Shown here: positions 34,898-47,739 of the stretch, one piece after another | Layout of the letters: the number at the start of each line of letters is the position of its first letter | How positions within the stretch are numbered: position 1 is the first letter of the stretch | Origin: Fomes fomentarius | Lineage: Eukaryota > Basidiomycota > Agaricomycetes > Polyporales > Polyporaceae | Length of the DNA: 64,000 nt | Assembly: GCA_022606135.1 (NCBI GenBank) | Contig: JABYQN010000011.1 | Span: 124,001-188,000, forward strand | Direction of reading: 5' to 3' | The notes under the pieces: model-generated | What the model was told of the DNA's origin: nothing | Databases searched by the model: none | The model's input: the letters and a program-made list of their open reading frames with translations, nothing else | Program-made: the position numbers and the translations under genes

Positions 34898-37800
34898 GGA
34901 GGGGGAGGGTGATGGGAGAGATTGAGAGGGAAGCGCGGGCGCGGACGTCGCCTTAAGACGTCCCTTGCCCTCTCTGATCCCAAACACGTGGCCGTCTCCT
35001 TCTCCCATCTCAGATCTCGCTCACACACCCACACACCGGGCCCGCCGGGATCGCCATCTAAAGTATCCTCCATAATGGGCCACCAGATCCAGATCTTATC
35101 GCTGCTTCCACTGACGTCGTCCCAGGCGCTCGCTCCTCGTCGTCTCGCCGCACGTGACTCCCACTGAGTCGTCCTCGCCGCCGCCCGCTGCTATGCTACG
35201 CTCTCTCGCGGGCAGTCTTATGTCCCCAGAGAAGGCCAAGGCTTGTTCTGACTGGCCCTACCCTTCTTTTTCACGCCCGTCCTATTCTTGTCCTCCGCCG
35301 CATCTACCGTGCACAATTCCCGCGCTCGCACAAAGTGGCTTGTTCCTGTGACTATCCGCCGGACCCACGCTCGCGCCCCGCTTGCGGTCTTCTCAAACTC
35401 CGCGAACGTTTACCCAACCTTGGTCGAACACGAGTCTCAGCCTCCAGACGCTTGTCCCCGCATCGCATCGGAGCGCCTCCGGGTGACTTCGGACCCACTC
35501 TCGGCCGTCCTTTGCAGTAAACAAAGTATACAAACGCCCATACCACTGCAATCGCATCTGTCACACTTCCAAGTACTCAGTGCTAGCGTCTATCCAGTAT
35601 CATCCCGTCAAACGCCATCTATGTTCCTTGTTCCCGTATACCAAAGCATCTCAGAATGACTGACCCTCCACGCCCCGGCGTCCTCCTCCGGCACCCTCGG
35701 AACGTGGCAACACAGCTTCCCCCCCTCGAGTCTAGGCTCGTCCGCGAGATCTACCTCGACTGTATATACCAAGTACTTAGTCCTAGACCCTAACTTCCCT
35801 AGCCCTCCCGACTTCCGAGGGCCTCAGGTCACTCTATTCTCGATCACTAGCCCCTTCGGAAGCTATAAGACCAAGACACCCCCAGAGCAAACCCCCCGAC
35901 CCGCATCGCCTATCGCCTCTCACTCGGATTCAGACCTGCTCTCGAACGCACTCGCAACTCTTGCACTACCGACCGAACCTTCGAAGGGGCACAATCTCTC
36001 GGCGAGGGTCCCACCCCGGGGACACGCTTCCCATATCCCCCCGGGCCAACCATCGCGCCTAGGCTCAGACGTCTCTTGCGCAGCACACGCGACCTCGACT
36101 CGGACAAGTGCATTCAGACGCAGAGCCGTCCGAGTCCACCTCGAGTCATCAGTCGTTGACAGATCCCAGGTATCACACAGATCCACGCGCAGATATCCCT
36201 ACACAGAATCGTGTATCATCTGGCCACGCGCACGGTCCCCTCCAACCTGCGCTTCTCAGCGCGCAAGGGCCTCGGCTCGGAGTGGACCGCTCGTCTTCCT
36301 CCGAGCTCTTCCAGAGTCCTAATCCGAGCCGCAGCCGTCGTCTCCGGCAGCGAAGAGCAAGACTGTCTCCAGGCTATCCAGCCCTATTCTTCTGTGTTCG
36401 TAGCGCGCGCAGGCCTCCTCAGGCTCCACTCCGGATCCGTCTTCGCAACTTATCATGGTTCATCTATCGCTTCATCGACTCTCAGGACGCACCGCCTGCG
36501 TACGTATACACACGGCGCTTCTGCCACATGCCAGAGAACACTTAGATGCCAGGAGATGCCAGGGCGGCAAGCAAACCTTCGCGTCTGCGTCCTAGCTTCC
36601 AATTTGCCAACTTCCGAGAACCACGACCCGGCGATGTTCAAGCGCCAAATTGCCTTGGCAGGATGCCAGCGCCTCCTCGCGCCCAAAGCTTCATACCTCA
36701 TACTACATAGTCTCCAACTTGGAAGCTCCACTTGATGTACATCACTACGATCGCTCTTGCAACTCTGATATCCAATGCATTGCAAACACGACGTTGTTCC
36801 TCCGAGCCCGTTCTCTCACGCAGCGCATACTTTGCAACTTCCTGCGCCATTCCCATAGCCTGGGCCCGAACAGCTGCACTAGATTCTTGCACCCCCACAG
36901 ACAGCAGCTTGAGATTCTCTTCGCAGGGCCGTCCTACGCACCGGTTCCGCATCCGACCCTTCTCCCAACCTCGATTTCCAACCCGACGTCCGAGGCCCAG
37001 GCCAGCCATCGAATCCTCCCCCAAAGCCGGATTCAAACAGTCTCAAGATGCGCATGCATGGAAGCCCGAGAGCCAGGCAGAACAGGAAGGGAAGCATCGT
37101 GCACGATTCTTCCCAACTCCGACTCCGCGATCATGGGCCATGGCCTCCAGAGGCTCACACTGGGCACACGCCCCGTCGCACTCCATCTGTCTTACCTAAC
37201 GATCCTCTCCCTCCATTCTCTCATCAACCTCTGCTTCTTCGTGCGTTCGGCCGCGCTCCCGGAACCCGGTCCCACTCTGCCAGCAGCCACGGCCCAGGTG
37301 AGCGGTCATCAGGATGACAGCAGGAAAGAAGCCGGAAGCACGACTGGGTCTCAAAACCCGCCCTACACGCCAAATCAGAACCGGTGCTCCCGTGGGATTC
37401 TCCCAAGCCATGGCGACCTATTCATACTCCTCGTCCAATCCGAACCCAATCCCGTCCGAGTCGTCGGACGACCGTGGGCTCTTGCGCGCCGGGCGACACG
37501 ACACCGCTCGGTCCACTCTTCTACCCTCCCGCCTTTCTCCCTTTCTCCCTTCCCTCCTTCCGCTCTTCCTCCCTGACACCGCTTTCCTGATTCCCACCCC
37601 TCCCTAATATTACCCTCCTAGGCCTGCGTGCGAGCCGGAACGTCGGCCGTCCAAGCAGCCTTCTCTGCCAGCAAGGGGGCGCCATTTCCGACTGTGTACA
37701 CTGGCCTCGAGACTCAGCGGCCCGGAGCGGAGTTGGCCTATTGTCTCTCACTCCAACGACACACTGTCAGGACTCAGAAAGGACGAGCACTCTCACGTCC

Positions 37801-39936
37801 GAAGGTATACTCGTTCCCGCATCCCCTCCTATCGTGAAAGGTTTGACTCGGGTCTCTCTATTGTCGCTTGCCAAAGCTTCTCGTCACCAGGGGTGGTCTG
37901 CGCCTCACGGTCTAGCCTAACTCATCCAACTCAACCAACTGGTCCCGAGGCAAGAGTCTCCAGCAAACTAACGGCCTCCGTCCAATGCATCCGCTCGGCG
38001 ACCCAACAGGCCACCGCGCCGCAGGTGACCCCATATTAGTCTGATATCCACTGACGCGCATGTAGCATCATCATCACCATCCACGTATACAAGAACCCCA
38101 GCTGATACGATGTCATCCCCGAGAAGACCGGAGAATCAGGCTGACCAATCACGTTCAACGTCAAACGTTTGTCGCCGTATACTTTGGACGCCGTGTCTAG
38201 ATCAAATGTACGTATCCCAAATGCCAAAATGCGTGTTTCCACACCCACAGCTGTCCGCGCACACACGAAAGAGACATAATACGGAGATAGAACGCGGTGC
38301 GCCCACCCTTGGAGCCTCGTGCTTCTCCCCGAGCCCCGCGAATCTCCGTCCGCAGTCCTCTCTTCAACGCTCCCGACATTGTAGTAAACAGGTCGTCGAC
38401 CTCGACCTGGCAACGTCATCCGACGGGGAATCATCAAATCCACACATTATCAAATCCACACGATAGCTTGAACGGACATGAACGCCCCTCGCGTGGGTCA
38501 AAAACCTGCGCCGATGACTTCCATTTGAATGCCCTCACTGACGCACATCCGTATACAGTCATTCGAAGTACGAAGCCCGCCGGCGGGTGGAACGTCACCG
38601 TCGCCAAGGCCACGAGCACACCCATGCTAGCATTCATGATGTTTTCCGTAAGATAGAAATGTTGCGATCTACATATGTGCCAGGCGCCACCACGCATTGA
38701 AAAACATGACGTGCAGCGCCTGGGACGCATGCCGGCCGACGGCCACGATGGACTCCCGCGTGAGGCCAGCGGCATTCGACGGTGGAAGCCAGCTTGAACG
38801 GTGGTTCGACCGCGCGCGTCTCGCCGTGTTCCGCGTATCTGGAAGATGTCCAAGAAGCTCGGCCTTGCCCCAATCCGAGTCCGCGTGCTCCTCCAACCCT
38901 CCTCCCTCCTCCCCACCTTACGCCCACGAGGCCCAATGTTGCCGGCCACGATGCCCACTTCAAGCGCAGCCTGCTAGATCCCGGTGGGGGTTCGCTTCGG
39001 CCCCCACCAGGGTCTTCTGAGTCAAGCATGTTCTTGCCGTTCTGTACAATTGACATGTGTCGGCCACTCCCGATTCTCGCTACGCGTATTCAATACTCTC
39101 CGGAAGTCTCCCAGTGCCTGGCCCCACGCCCGTCATTCCGAGCCGCCTGGCCAGTCGCGGACGGACGTCGCACGTCATATAGGCTACAAGCAGACCAGGA
39201 GGTATACCATCCCCGACTTGCTGCACCCAACACGGAGAACGCCGAAGCTCGACTCGAACTGCATCCTATGTAACTTCTTGCTCGACTCCGGCCGCCACAC
39301 AAACTCGACCGCACCGCACCGCACCTTCTGACCTGCATCTACTCGGTTCTTCTACCTTGCTCTTACTTTTGAAGTACTTGGCCCTCCTGGCCCGCTCCTT
39401 GCTCGGCTTCTAGCACAGCCAACCGTGCTTCTCGAGGCTATCACCGTCGTCCATGCTAGCGCTCTTCAACAATTCTGATCTGCCCTCCTTCCCGCGCACG
39501 CACGAAACGGCACGCGCGCCCCGAGCGGCACCGGCTGGCACCTCGACACACGAATGTCGTCTACATACTGCCTGTCATAACGTTCTCGGCGGGTCGTTGC
39601 GATCAATGCTAGAAGCCAATGGGCCACTTTCTACATAATCTCCCCGGCGGCAGGAGCTTCTCGGCACCCGTCTCCCATGCATCATGCAAATGCAATACAA
39701 CGCGGCTGTGCTTTGTCACTGACACATACGTTTTGCGCCCTTCTCCCAACCACTACATCCTCAGGGCCCTCATTTCAGAGCAGCGTCATCCGTAGCATGT
39801 TGAAGGTGCTCATATACAGCAAAGATTCCAGTACAGATATATTACACCACCGCAGAGTTGCGGTCCTCGTCCCCTGTCCCATCGGGGCTCATGTGTGTGA
39901 TCTACTACAATACAGGTGTCTACAAACCCAATTTTT
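34898..39936. other. 5-kb pyrimidine-rich region upstream of TUP1, no gene recognised
   Basis: The plus strand is strongly C/T-rich. Long frames occur on both strands (up to 308 codons on plus at 36650-37576), but they are rich in Pro, Ser, Arg and His, carry no motif and overlap other frames equally well, as expected from biased composition. A minus-strand stretch (38434-38900) has a hydrophobic piece, but I could not splice it into a protein. The region may be TUP1 promoter and 5' leader, noncoding RNA, or decayed sequence. Confidence 0.45.
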
Positions 39937-42900
39937 TCATGGATGGGACGAATGCCAACTAGAAGGTAAGTACTACTAACAGAAAGCAATGGAAGCACGG
40001 ACAACGACAAACCCAAAGAAAGCCATAGCGCAAGATTGATAGTTAACGATGAATCAGACGAGATCGAGAAGTTACCGATGATGCGGATGCGGATGTGGAT
40101 GAGTATGCGGATACGGCTGAGGCTGCGGATGTGGCGGATGGTGTGAATGGGGCTGGGGCTGTGGTGGATGTGGCGAATGATATGAATACTGCTGCGCTTG
40201 CGGATACGGTTGCTCGAGAGCATGGGGCGAGTAAAGCTCCGCATGCGGCTGACCCGGCTGACCCTGCAGTGTCGACAAATGGGACGACGGGTCGGACAGC
40301 ACATCCCCAGAAGGATACTGCGACCGGTGCAGGTATGCCTGAGGTCCCTCCGAGGATAGCATCTGTATCTGAGCCTCAAGAGGCGGTTGCACCTGTGCCA
40401 CCTGTCCTTGCGTCTGCGTTTGAAAAGTAGCCTGAATCAAAGGCGTCGGAATCTGCCTTACACCCGGAGATCGCGTCAACGCAGGAATAGGTAAAGGCGC
40501 CTTCGGCAACGGCTCCGTGACCTGGACAGATTCAGCCTCAGCCTCAGCCTCAGCTTCCGGTATCACCGCGGTAGGAGCGCTGGCATTGTTTGCTGCATGA
40601 ACCTGTGATTGAGGCTGAGCGTGCGAAGGTCGAGAAGCTGGGATGGGGACAGCGCGTATCGGCGGTGGAATCCCTGCGATCTGGCACGAGCGAGCGAGCC
40701 AGTTACGGAGGCCTTCGTATTCCCGACGCTGGCCTGTCCACACCATCATGAGTGTCGTGTCAACTTCACGTTGGACAGTGGCTATGGAGACGCACTATGT
40801 GAAGGCCAGATCATCATCATGAACTCCACGCACGGCGCGAACGCCTTTGCGACCTCCAATGCGACCAACAGCGACGGGTCGGCGTACCACAACGCCAGTG
40901 CCCTGTCACATGTCAAGGTCGATCGTTGTAATAAAACTATCGCCATTACAGCACAGAACGCACCTCATGATCTGCGACATGAACCAATACATGAGGAAGC
41001 TCCGCCTGACGTTCTCACTCGGGGAGCCTTTGGCCGCGCGCAACTGGCCATCGCGGAAGCTATGCGCCAGCTTGAGCAAGTGGCCCACTGAAGACGAAAG
41101 TAATCGTAAGCGTCAGCACTCTAAGATCCACAGGATGGCGTGACGCACTCCACCACTCCGCCTTCTCATGATACAGGAGCTGACCGGACGCCCTGTCACT
41201 GTAATCAGCAACAACTTCAATCACAGCAGGATCACAACGCGCACTCACGTCGAAGCCTCAGGGATATACCTCCTAAACTCATTCGATACCACCATCCTCG
41301 TACTTCAAGCCGAGTCCTATCAGCAATCATCTCCCTCAACGACACAGCAGGAGGACTCACTTAAACAACACCTCCCGCATCTGCAACATGAACCCACTCT
41401 GGATATCGCACGTATGCCTGTCCATCGCGACCTCGACCGCATCGAGTTCGAGCCACGCCTGGACCGTCCACTGCGCCCGCTCCGCGTCCGTCAGGGCCGT
41501 GTCGACGCGCGTGCGGAGACAGCTGTGCCACAGGAAGAGCGTGCGCATGTACAGCGCCCAGATCGAGTCCTTCGAGGACGACGGCACGCCCGGGCTCCCC
41601 GGCGGCGTGAAGTTCTCACCGGGAAACAGCAGCGCGTACTGTCCCGGCCCAGCCCAATGAGCCTCTACACAAGATGCTGCCGAAGCAGATGTGCAGAAAC
41701 ACGTACATTCGCAGGGTCCTTGATCCACAGATGCTGCGGCTCCCGGTTCGTCCCAGCAGTCGTCTTCGTCGAATGCGTGACAGTCAGCATGACCGTCGAC
41801 CACACCAGCCGCCTGCACTCCTCTTTCATCATCTCACCCTCCGCTCCTCCCTCGGCGTCATGCGGCCACATCGGCATGTTGGTCCACGCAGGCGTCAGGT
41901 CGAACGCGAGCGGCCAGTGGTTGCCCAGGGAGTACGCCGAGCAGCCGCACTGCCATTGCGGCTGTTCATGTTCGTGCTCGTACCCCTGAGAGTTCGAGAA
42001 CGCGTGCGAGTACGGGTCCGAATAGTCGACGTTGTATACCGGGTGCATTGGATCGGGTTGTGACACGATTTGTACATGCGGATATGCGTGTATGTGCGGT
42101 TGGCCATGAACATGCGAACCATACGAACCATACGCCCGCGCATAGTCTCCTTCGAGTCCATCATACCCCTGCGCCTCGTACCCAGACCCGGCCCCCGGCA
42201 GGAGTGAGCTCGGATCCGCGAGGAGGTTGAACCCCGGCGAGTGGCCTTCCGACGGCGGTACGATAGGCACGCTGCCCGGAGCGAACATCGTCACTCTCGA
42301 GTCGTCGACATCGAGCGTCGTGAGCCCCAAGCTCCTAATCAGCGAATCGAGCATCAAGAACGCCGACCGCGAGCGCGTGGCACTGCACCGCGGGTGCGAC
42401 TGGATCTCGAACATCGCGAAGAACTATCCCGGTCCAAACCGTTCTCGTTAGTACTAGTATGTCGAGATCTCAAAACCCATTAGACTCAGATGGCACGCAC
42501 CCAAGCAGCCTGGACTAACCCCAAATCGACCCACCCGCTCGCAAGACTCGCGTCGAAAAGTGCATGCGCCTCCTCCAGCAGCCTCAACGCTATCTCCCGC
42601 CCCTTCGCGCCCCTCTCTAGCTCGGAGCTCTGGAAGAACGTCGTCAACGCGAGCGCGCCCAGGACCAGACTCGGCTGCATAAACCTCCTCCGATACGGGT
42701 CAAACAGCGCGCCAAAGAACCTCGGGACGTGCATGAACGCGAACCAGTGCAGTGACACTTTGAAGAGGAAGCGGAGGTCAGCAGCGATGAGCGCCATTGT
42801 TGCGTCGCGCATGTCCGAAGTGAGGGTGAGTGGAGCGAGGGTACCATCCCCGCCATGACGCATACTGGCAAGCCCGAGCGCGGAATTATCTGCGTTGAGG

Positions 42901-44479
42901 TCAGCATAGAACGCGATGAGGGCGTCCCACCACGTCTCGCGAGTAAACTGCATGCCTGGGGGAGCGGCGATCCCGATACCAGGGCTGACGAATGATGAGT
43001 CGTACTCTTCCTCCTCTTCGTTCCGCCGGTAGAGAACCACCGCCTCGTGTGGGACGTATGCCACATCTGGAGGGCGTAACGCGACTGGATCTACGTTAAA
43101 GCGGAGCGAGGGCTGGACGGTGACTTCGGACGATGTCGTACACGACGAGCTGGTGGATCGCGAGCGGCGGACTTGTGGAGGGACGATCGTTACGGTCGCT
43201 GTAGCTGGGATGGCCACTGCCGGAGCCTGATGCGCATGCTCATGCAGGTGTGGGTGTACTGACTTGCTACTTGACGGCTCCTGCACGATGTGCGTCTCCG
43301 AAGCAGGTACACTGGCGGAAGTGGAAGTCGGTGATGGAACGACAACAGCAGCAGCAGCTTGGAGCTGAGCCTTCTTGCGCTTCGCCTCCTCCTCGATCCT
43401 GGAACGCGTCGTACGTGTCTTCTTCTGCACAAATGGAGCCAACTTCCGTGAACCTGGAGTGCGGTCCTTGCCACGCCTTCGCGGGGCTGTGTCGTACGAG
43501 CATGGGCCTGCGTTCGGGTCGGCGCGTTTGATGCAGTTGAAGCATTCTGGCTTCGCGCCGTCGCAGCGGACTTTGCGTGTGCGGCTGTAGGAAGGATGAG
43601 CAATGAAATTTAGAGCATGGAAGAATTTTTATGTTTGAAAAGGTAGAAAGGCAGACAAGCTCTGCCTGGGCAGATAGGATTCAATGTGCTCTCGATCTTC
43701 TCTGAACTGCATCGAACATTGGCACGGGACACAAGAACGAGGCAATTTAGCCAAGACGAGTAAGTAGCAGTGAAGTCGCGCGGATAGATTGACAACCGCG
43801 TGAACGACCTTCCGACATACCCGTACCACTTTCGCTGGTAGCACGAAGGAAAATATTGTACGATGGATGCAGAATACGGGAAAGCGCAGCGACAGTGAGG
43901 GAATGCGGATGCAGTGATATAAACCGCATGGAGTCGATGGAGGCCTGCATGGTTCGGACAAAATTGACGACCGGATTATGAGGGTCGGGCGGGGACACGG
44001 AAGCTGAGAGTGGCATGCGCGCTGGATGGGGCAGGGTGGAATGAGGGCGAGGAGGAGACTTACCACTGGAGGCATGCTAGATAGACACGCTCGCGAGGTT
44101 TGCCATGGGTAGTCAAAGGCGGGAGTGTGGAATTGTCAACACGAGCTTTGTTAGCTGCCGTGGAGTCAGAGTGGTCAGCTCCCGGAGAGGCAGTCTGTTG
44201 TGTGCCCGTTGCGTGAGGAGATCGTTGTTGGCAGTTGTCGACCGAGGATTCGGAAGGCTGAGAGTGGGAAGACGATGATTGAGAGGGATTGACATAGGAC
44301 GACGGGTGCGTGGACACAGAGAACGATTGCGAGGAGTCAGGAAAGGTAGAGTGGGGTGTCGCGGAGGAGATTGAGGGAGTGAGGGGAGATTGGGAGAGGA
44401 AAAGAGAGGAGGGGTCGTGAGCAGAATACGATGCAGAAGTGGGAGGTTGTTGGTGTGCGTAAGGCCAATCTGAAGGCAT
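39937..44479 (-). CDS. Zn2Cys6 zinc-cluster transcription factor
   Basis: Predicted 1179-residue nuclear regulator. Ten exons: 44479-44064, 43584-42501, 42423-41707, 41638-41361, 41302-41249, 41198-41149, 41087-40964, 40902-40796, 40763-40076, 39958-39937. The N-terminal ~115 residues are Ser/Pro/Gln-rich. The zinc cluster at about 134-165 reads ACLQCRTRKVRCDGAKPECF then NCIKRADPNAGPCSYD, with all six Cys, and is followed by a basic linker. The centre holds a fungal-specific regulatory region (WWDALIAFYADLN, FMHVPRFFGALFDPYRRR, SLVLGALALTTFF). The last ~230 residues are Gln/Pro/His-rich, a likely activation region. Intron 1 is 479 nt and splits the codon of the second cluster Cys; the intron before the tail is 32 nt. 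Targets are unknown. It is divergent from the HCNGP gene. Confidence 0.85.
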
Positions 44480-44955
44480 GTCGGGGTCATGGACGCATGG
44501 CGTGTAGAGGAGAGCTCAGGGAGAGCTTGAGCCTGGCTTGAGCAGAGACTGAGAGCGCAGATCGAGATTCGGCTGTGCCCTTCCATATGACAGCCTGAGC
44601 GAGCCTATAGCAAGTCCGTACAAGCACACCAGCGCGTCCATCCACTACGCGCATCTTGCTCTCACTCTCGCACCTTTGCCATTCCGCGCTCCATCCTCGA
44701 CAGTTAGCATATGCGAAAGTATACAGCAAGTCGTGCAAGCGTGTAGTGTTCAGCAGTCTCTGGTGCACATGTACAGGTCGGGAAACATTGATTTTAGCGC
44801 CAACGATTCAGAGAAGCCACGTGACACAGGAATACGCGCCCATGTCACTTGTCCTCCTTCAAGTTCCTCGGCCTCCCGCGCGTTGTCCTCCTCAGCCTCC
44901 GGTTACCGTCCTCCTCACCCACTCAGCCCTGGCTCAGCCTCCCGCAGCAGACGCA
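44480..44955. other. Divergent promoter region
   Basis: About 476 nt shared by the zinc-cluster gene (minus) and the HCNGP-type gene (plus). No clear TATA motif was seen. Contains ordinary mixed sequence without supported frames. Confidence 0.45.
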
Positions 44956-46502
44956 ATGCCGATGCCTGGTGCGCACGACTGAAATTGCTGACTCTGTGTT
45001 ACATGCTCTAAGTACGACGTAGGCCTTGTTGCTTATGGCGACGACCCGCTCAGTGACCCCGAAGACCATCCCTCCTCATCCTCTCCCGAACAATCACGTC
45101 TGCAACCTTCAGCAAGCACCAGTTCGTCCGCGATCTCTGCCTCTCGCTCTACATCCGATGTGAGACTCTTCACCGCGCTTTCATGCCTTCCCTGTTTCCC
45201 TCTTTGCTCTCCATCATTTCTCTCTTGGCTAGGGCAACAACCTACATCCACGCTCAGTCCTCTTCTCAGACCGTCAGTCGACCTTCCCGTTTCCTCGTCC
45301 CATATACACATCGCTTACACACAGCTTCCCTCATCCAGACCACAACTCTCGTACCACCGCCACGTCATCCAAGCCAGCCGTCATAATCCGCCGCCACCCT
45401 CCCGCAAAGCCGCACCTGAGGTCCCGCGTTTTAGATGATGTCAACAACGACGATAGCCCGGGTCCCTCAACATCAACTTCTCTTCAACCAGTGACACCTC
45501 TTATGCAGGAAGATACTGACCCACTCTCTCATGAAATGCCGGACGAAGTGACACGCATCCGGCAAATCCTGCGTCCGCCACCCATACCTGCAGTCCAAGA
45601 CTGGGGTATTCCACCAGAGCCAACCGAACCATGCGACGAGGCCATCAAGGTACCAGTTATCTCTACCGTAATATATGTTCACGCCTTCACCCAAGCTCTC
45701 AAACGCGTCATTGAACCCTAGGTCAAGCTATCCACCTTCCTCGCCCTCAAGCGCGACACACAAAACCCCCGACACTTCAACGATTCCCTGATGGAAAACC
45801 GCGCCTTCCGCAACCCCCACCTGTACGCTAAGCTTGTAGAGTTTGTCGACGTCGACGAGCGCACGACAAACTTTCCGAAGCCCCTCTGGGACCCGCTCAA
45901 CGTCAAGGAAGAATGGTACGCCGACCGCATAGGTGCGCCTCCTCTTTTCTAGAATATGCAATGCGTCTCTGGCTCGTATGAACGTTTGAACCGCTATCAT
46001 TCTTCTCAACTCTCCAAAATTAAACAACTCGCCGCTTACATCTTTCCTTTCCCCCGATTCGTGCTGATCGTCACACCGGTGCTTCCGTCCAACTCTGTTT
46101 TATGCACACAACGCCGGCATCACCTGATCCCTCCGACGCCCGATGTCCGACATCTTCACTTACCCGGTCTCAAACACCGATTGCCGACACACAACCTTGC
46201 TCCGGCTTCACATTCGTACCATCTACGCCGTCCTCAATCCTTCTGGATCACTAGCTGAAGCCCAAAAAGCGCGCTCCGAAGCGACCGCCGCCGCTCAACA
46301 CTCCTCTAAGCGCGCCCGGATCGACTTCGCCTCTTCCTCAGCAACGTCAACCTCTGCCCTCCCTCCACCGCACTCTTACCGATCGGGGAGTGAGGGTGGG
46401 GGGAAGCGGCACCATCCGTACCGTTCCGGAGGAGTGAAGAGCGAAGGGGTGTTGGGCGGGGGCGCTTATGGGAAGGGGAGAGAGAGGAGTCGGTGGGGTT
46501 AG
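44956..46502 (+). CDS. HCNGP/SAP30-binding-protein-type nuclear protein
   Basis: Predicted 341-residue protein of the HCNGP family, whose animal member SAP30BP is a nuclear cofactor linked to splicing and corepressor function. Five exons: 44956-44968, 45023-45159, 45233-45649, 45722-45932, 46255-46502. The 13-nt first exon gives MPMPG and joins in frame to [15 protein letters not shown], the acidic start expected for this family. The HCNGP core is [55 protein letters not shown] and [10 protein letters not shown], then YADRIAEAQK. The tail is Ser/Arg/Gly-rich with KRARIDF. Intron 4 is 322 nt, much longer than the others, and shows no open continuation that would merge the flanking exons. Confidence 0.85.
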
Positions 46503-47739
46503 CGCTTGGACGCGTGTAGGAGAAGTATGCAAAGAATGTCAATGCTATGCTGAGTGGTCTTTTGCTGGTTCAGTCCATCCGCTCGAGGCTTAACCGTTTG
46601 TATGTGTGCATGAGTCCGCTGTCCGCCTCGGCAAGGTAGCGGATTGCAAGAACAACAAGTCGTCTCTAATGTTGGCGTGCATGCACTCTATGAGGCTGTT
46701 CCTGGGCAACGTAGCTTGGTCTTGGCTTGGTTTTACTCGCACCCAACTCGTACCGTCACCTTCCCCCCCTTTTCATGGTGTTACGTATGGGTCGCCTCTT
46801 CTCTGCCATGATCAACGCTCATCCTCTTCTGTGGTCCATCTTCCGTGGCGCTTTCGGTACTTCTTCGCTCACGAGGCTGCGACTATCCACTCCCTCTTGC
46901 ATCTCATGACGGTGCTACGGGTTCTGCTACTTTGAGAACGCATCCCTTTGAGTCTCTTTCATTCCATGTAGATGCTCAAGTAATCAGATCAACACTGGTG
47001 TATGAGAACCGTGTCCGTCCAACGATATGTAGGACTATCGAGAAGCGGGGCATCTGAGCATCAAGTCCATTTGCAGCAAGTACTTGGGTAGCTGACATAG
47101 TTTCTTCTCAAGAACTCGCACCCCAAAACTGAATTGAACTTTGCGTCCAGATGACCTTGTGCTTTCCACCGGGCTTTGCTCGACTCCTGCACTCAACGAA
47201 GTGTTTCACAATCGGATGTAAAACTCATGGTGGACTGAAACCACATGTGCGGCAGGAAGAATGCATCATCCAGGATATCGAACGCGCTGCATGGGCCACG
47301 GCGAACTCAGCAGTTGGCATAATACTACTTCCAGGGCTTATTCTTTTCGACTGCTCACTTTGACCATGCAGTTGTGAACCACCTCCTGGTCCCCTCATTG
47401 CAGTCTTCCTCGGCATGTAACCAATTATCTCACCCAACGTGCTTGAAGGGTTATGAGAGAGTGCATCCGCTGACTTCTACCTATCGCGGTATGGAATGGT
47501 AGTGTCCTTCATCCGCCCCTGACAAGTGCTGACGCGCGCTCCTGGCCAACTTGCTCATCTCCCTTCGTTGGGTATATAAAGCGTACACCCACCTCTTCCA
47601 ACAGCAGCAGCATCCTCTCTAGATTCCTTCAACTAGCTACTCCTACATCGTCGTCTATACCCTCTCAAGGCGAGCCACCTTGCTGAGACTGGCGTGATAT
47701 TGCATCGTGAACTTTGACTGACCCTTTCAGCGGACTGCG
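46503..47739. other. Intergenic region with downstream promoter
   Basis: About 1.2 kb without a gene I can support. The last ~170 nt hold a strong TATA box (listed) and a leader for the hemopexin-like gene. The leader ends ctttcag just before the ATG, which could be a 5' UTR intron acceptor. Confidence 0.45.
47573..47580 (+). promoter_or_regulatory. TATA box of the hemopexin-like gene
   Basis: The motif tatataaa lies about 160 nt upstream of the ATG at 47740 and is followed by a C/A-rich leader containing cagcagcag. The spacing is slightly long, which would fit a short 5' UTR intron ending at 47730. Inferred. Confidence 0.55.

Noticed and set aside
34379..35008. 209-codon minus-strand frame
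   Set aside because: Out of frame with the TUP1 exons in the same interval and runs through their introns; a shadow of the TUP1 gene.
36650..37576. 308-codon open frame on the plus strand upstream of TUP1
   Set aside because: Composition-driven (Pro, Ser, Arg, His) with overlapping long frames in other phases, no motif, no start context and no splice logic.
38434..38958. Minus-strand pieces with hydrophobic stretches that briefly resembled a Ctr copper transporter
   Set aside because: No Met-rich N-terminus, no MxxxM-x-GxxxG helices, and the pieces do not splice together in phase.
40095..40430. Plus-strand 111-codon Ala/Asp/Val-rich frame
   Set aside because: Antisense shadow of the His/Pro/Gln-rich tail of the zinc-cluster factor.
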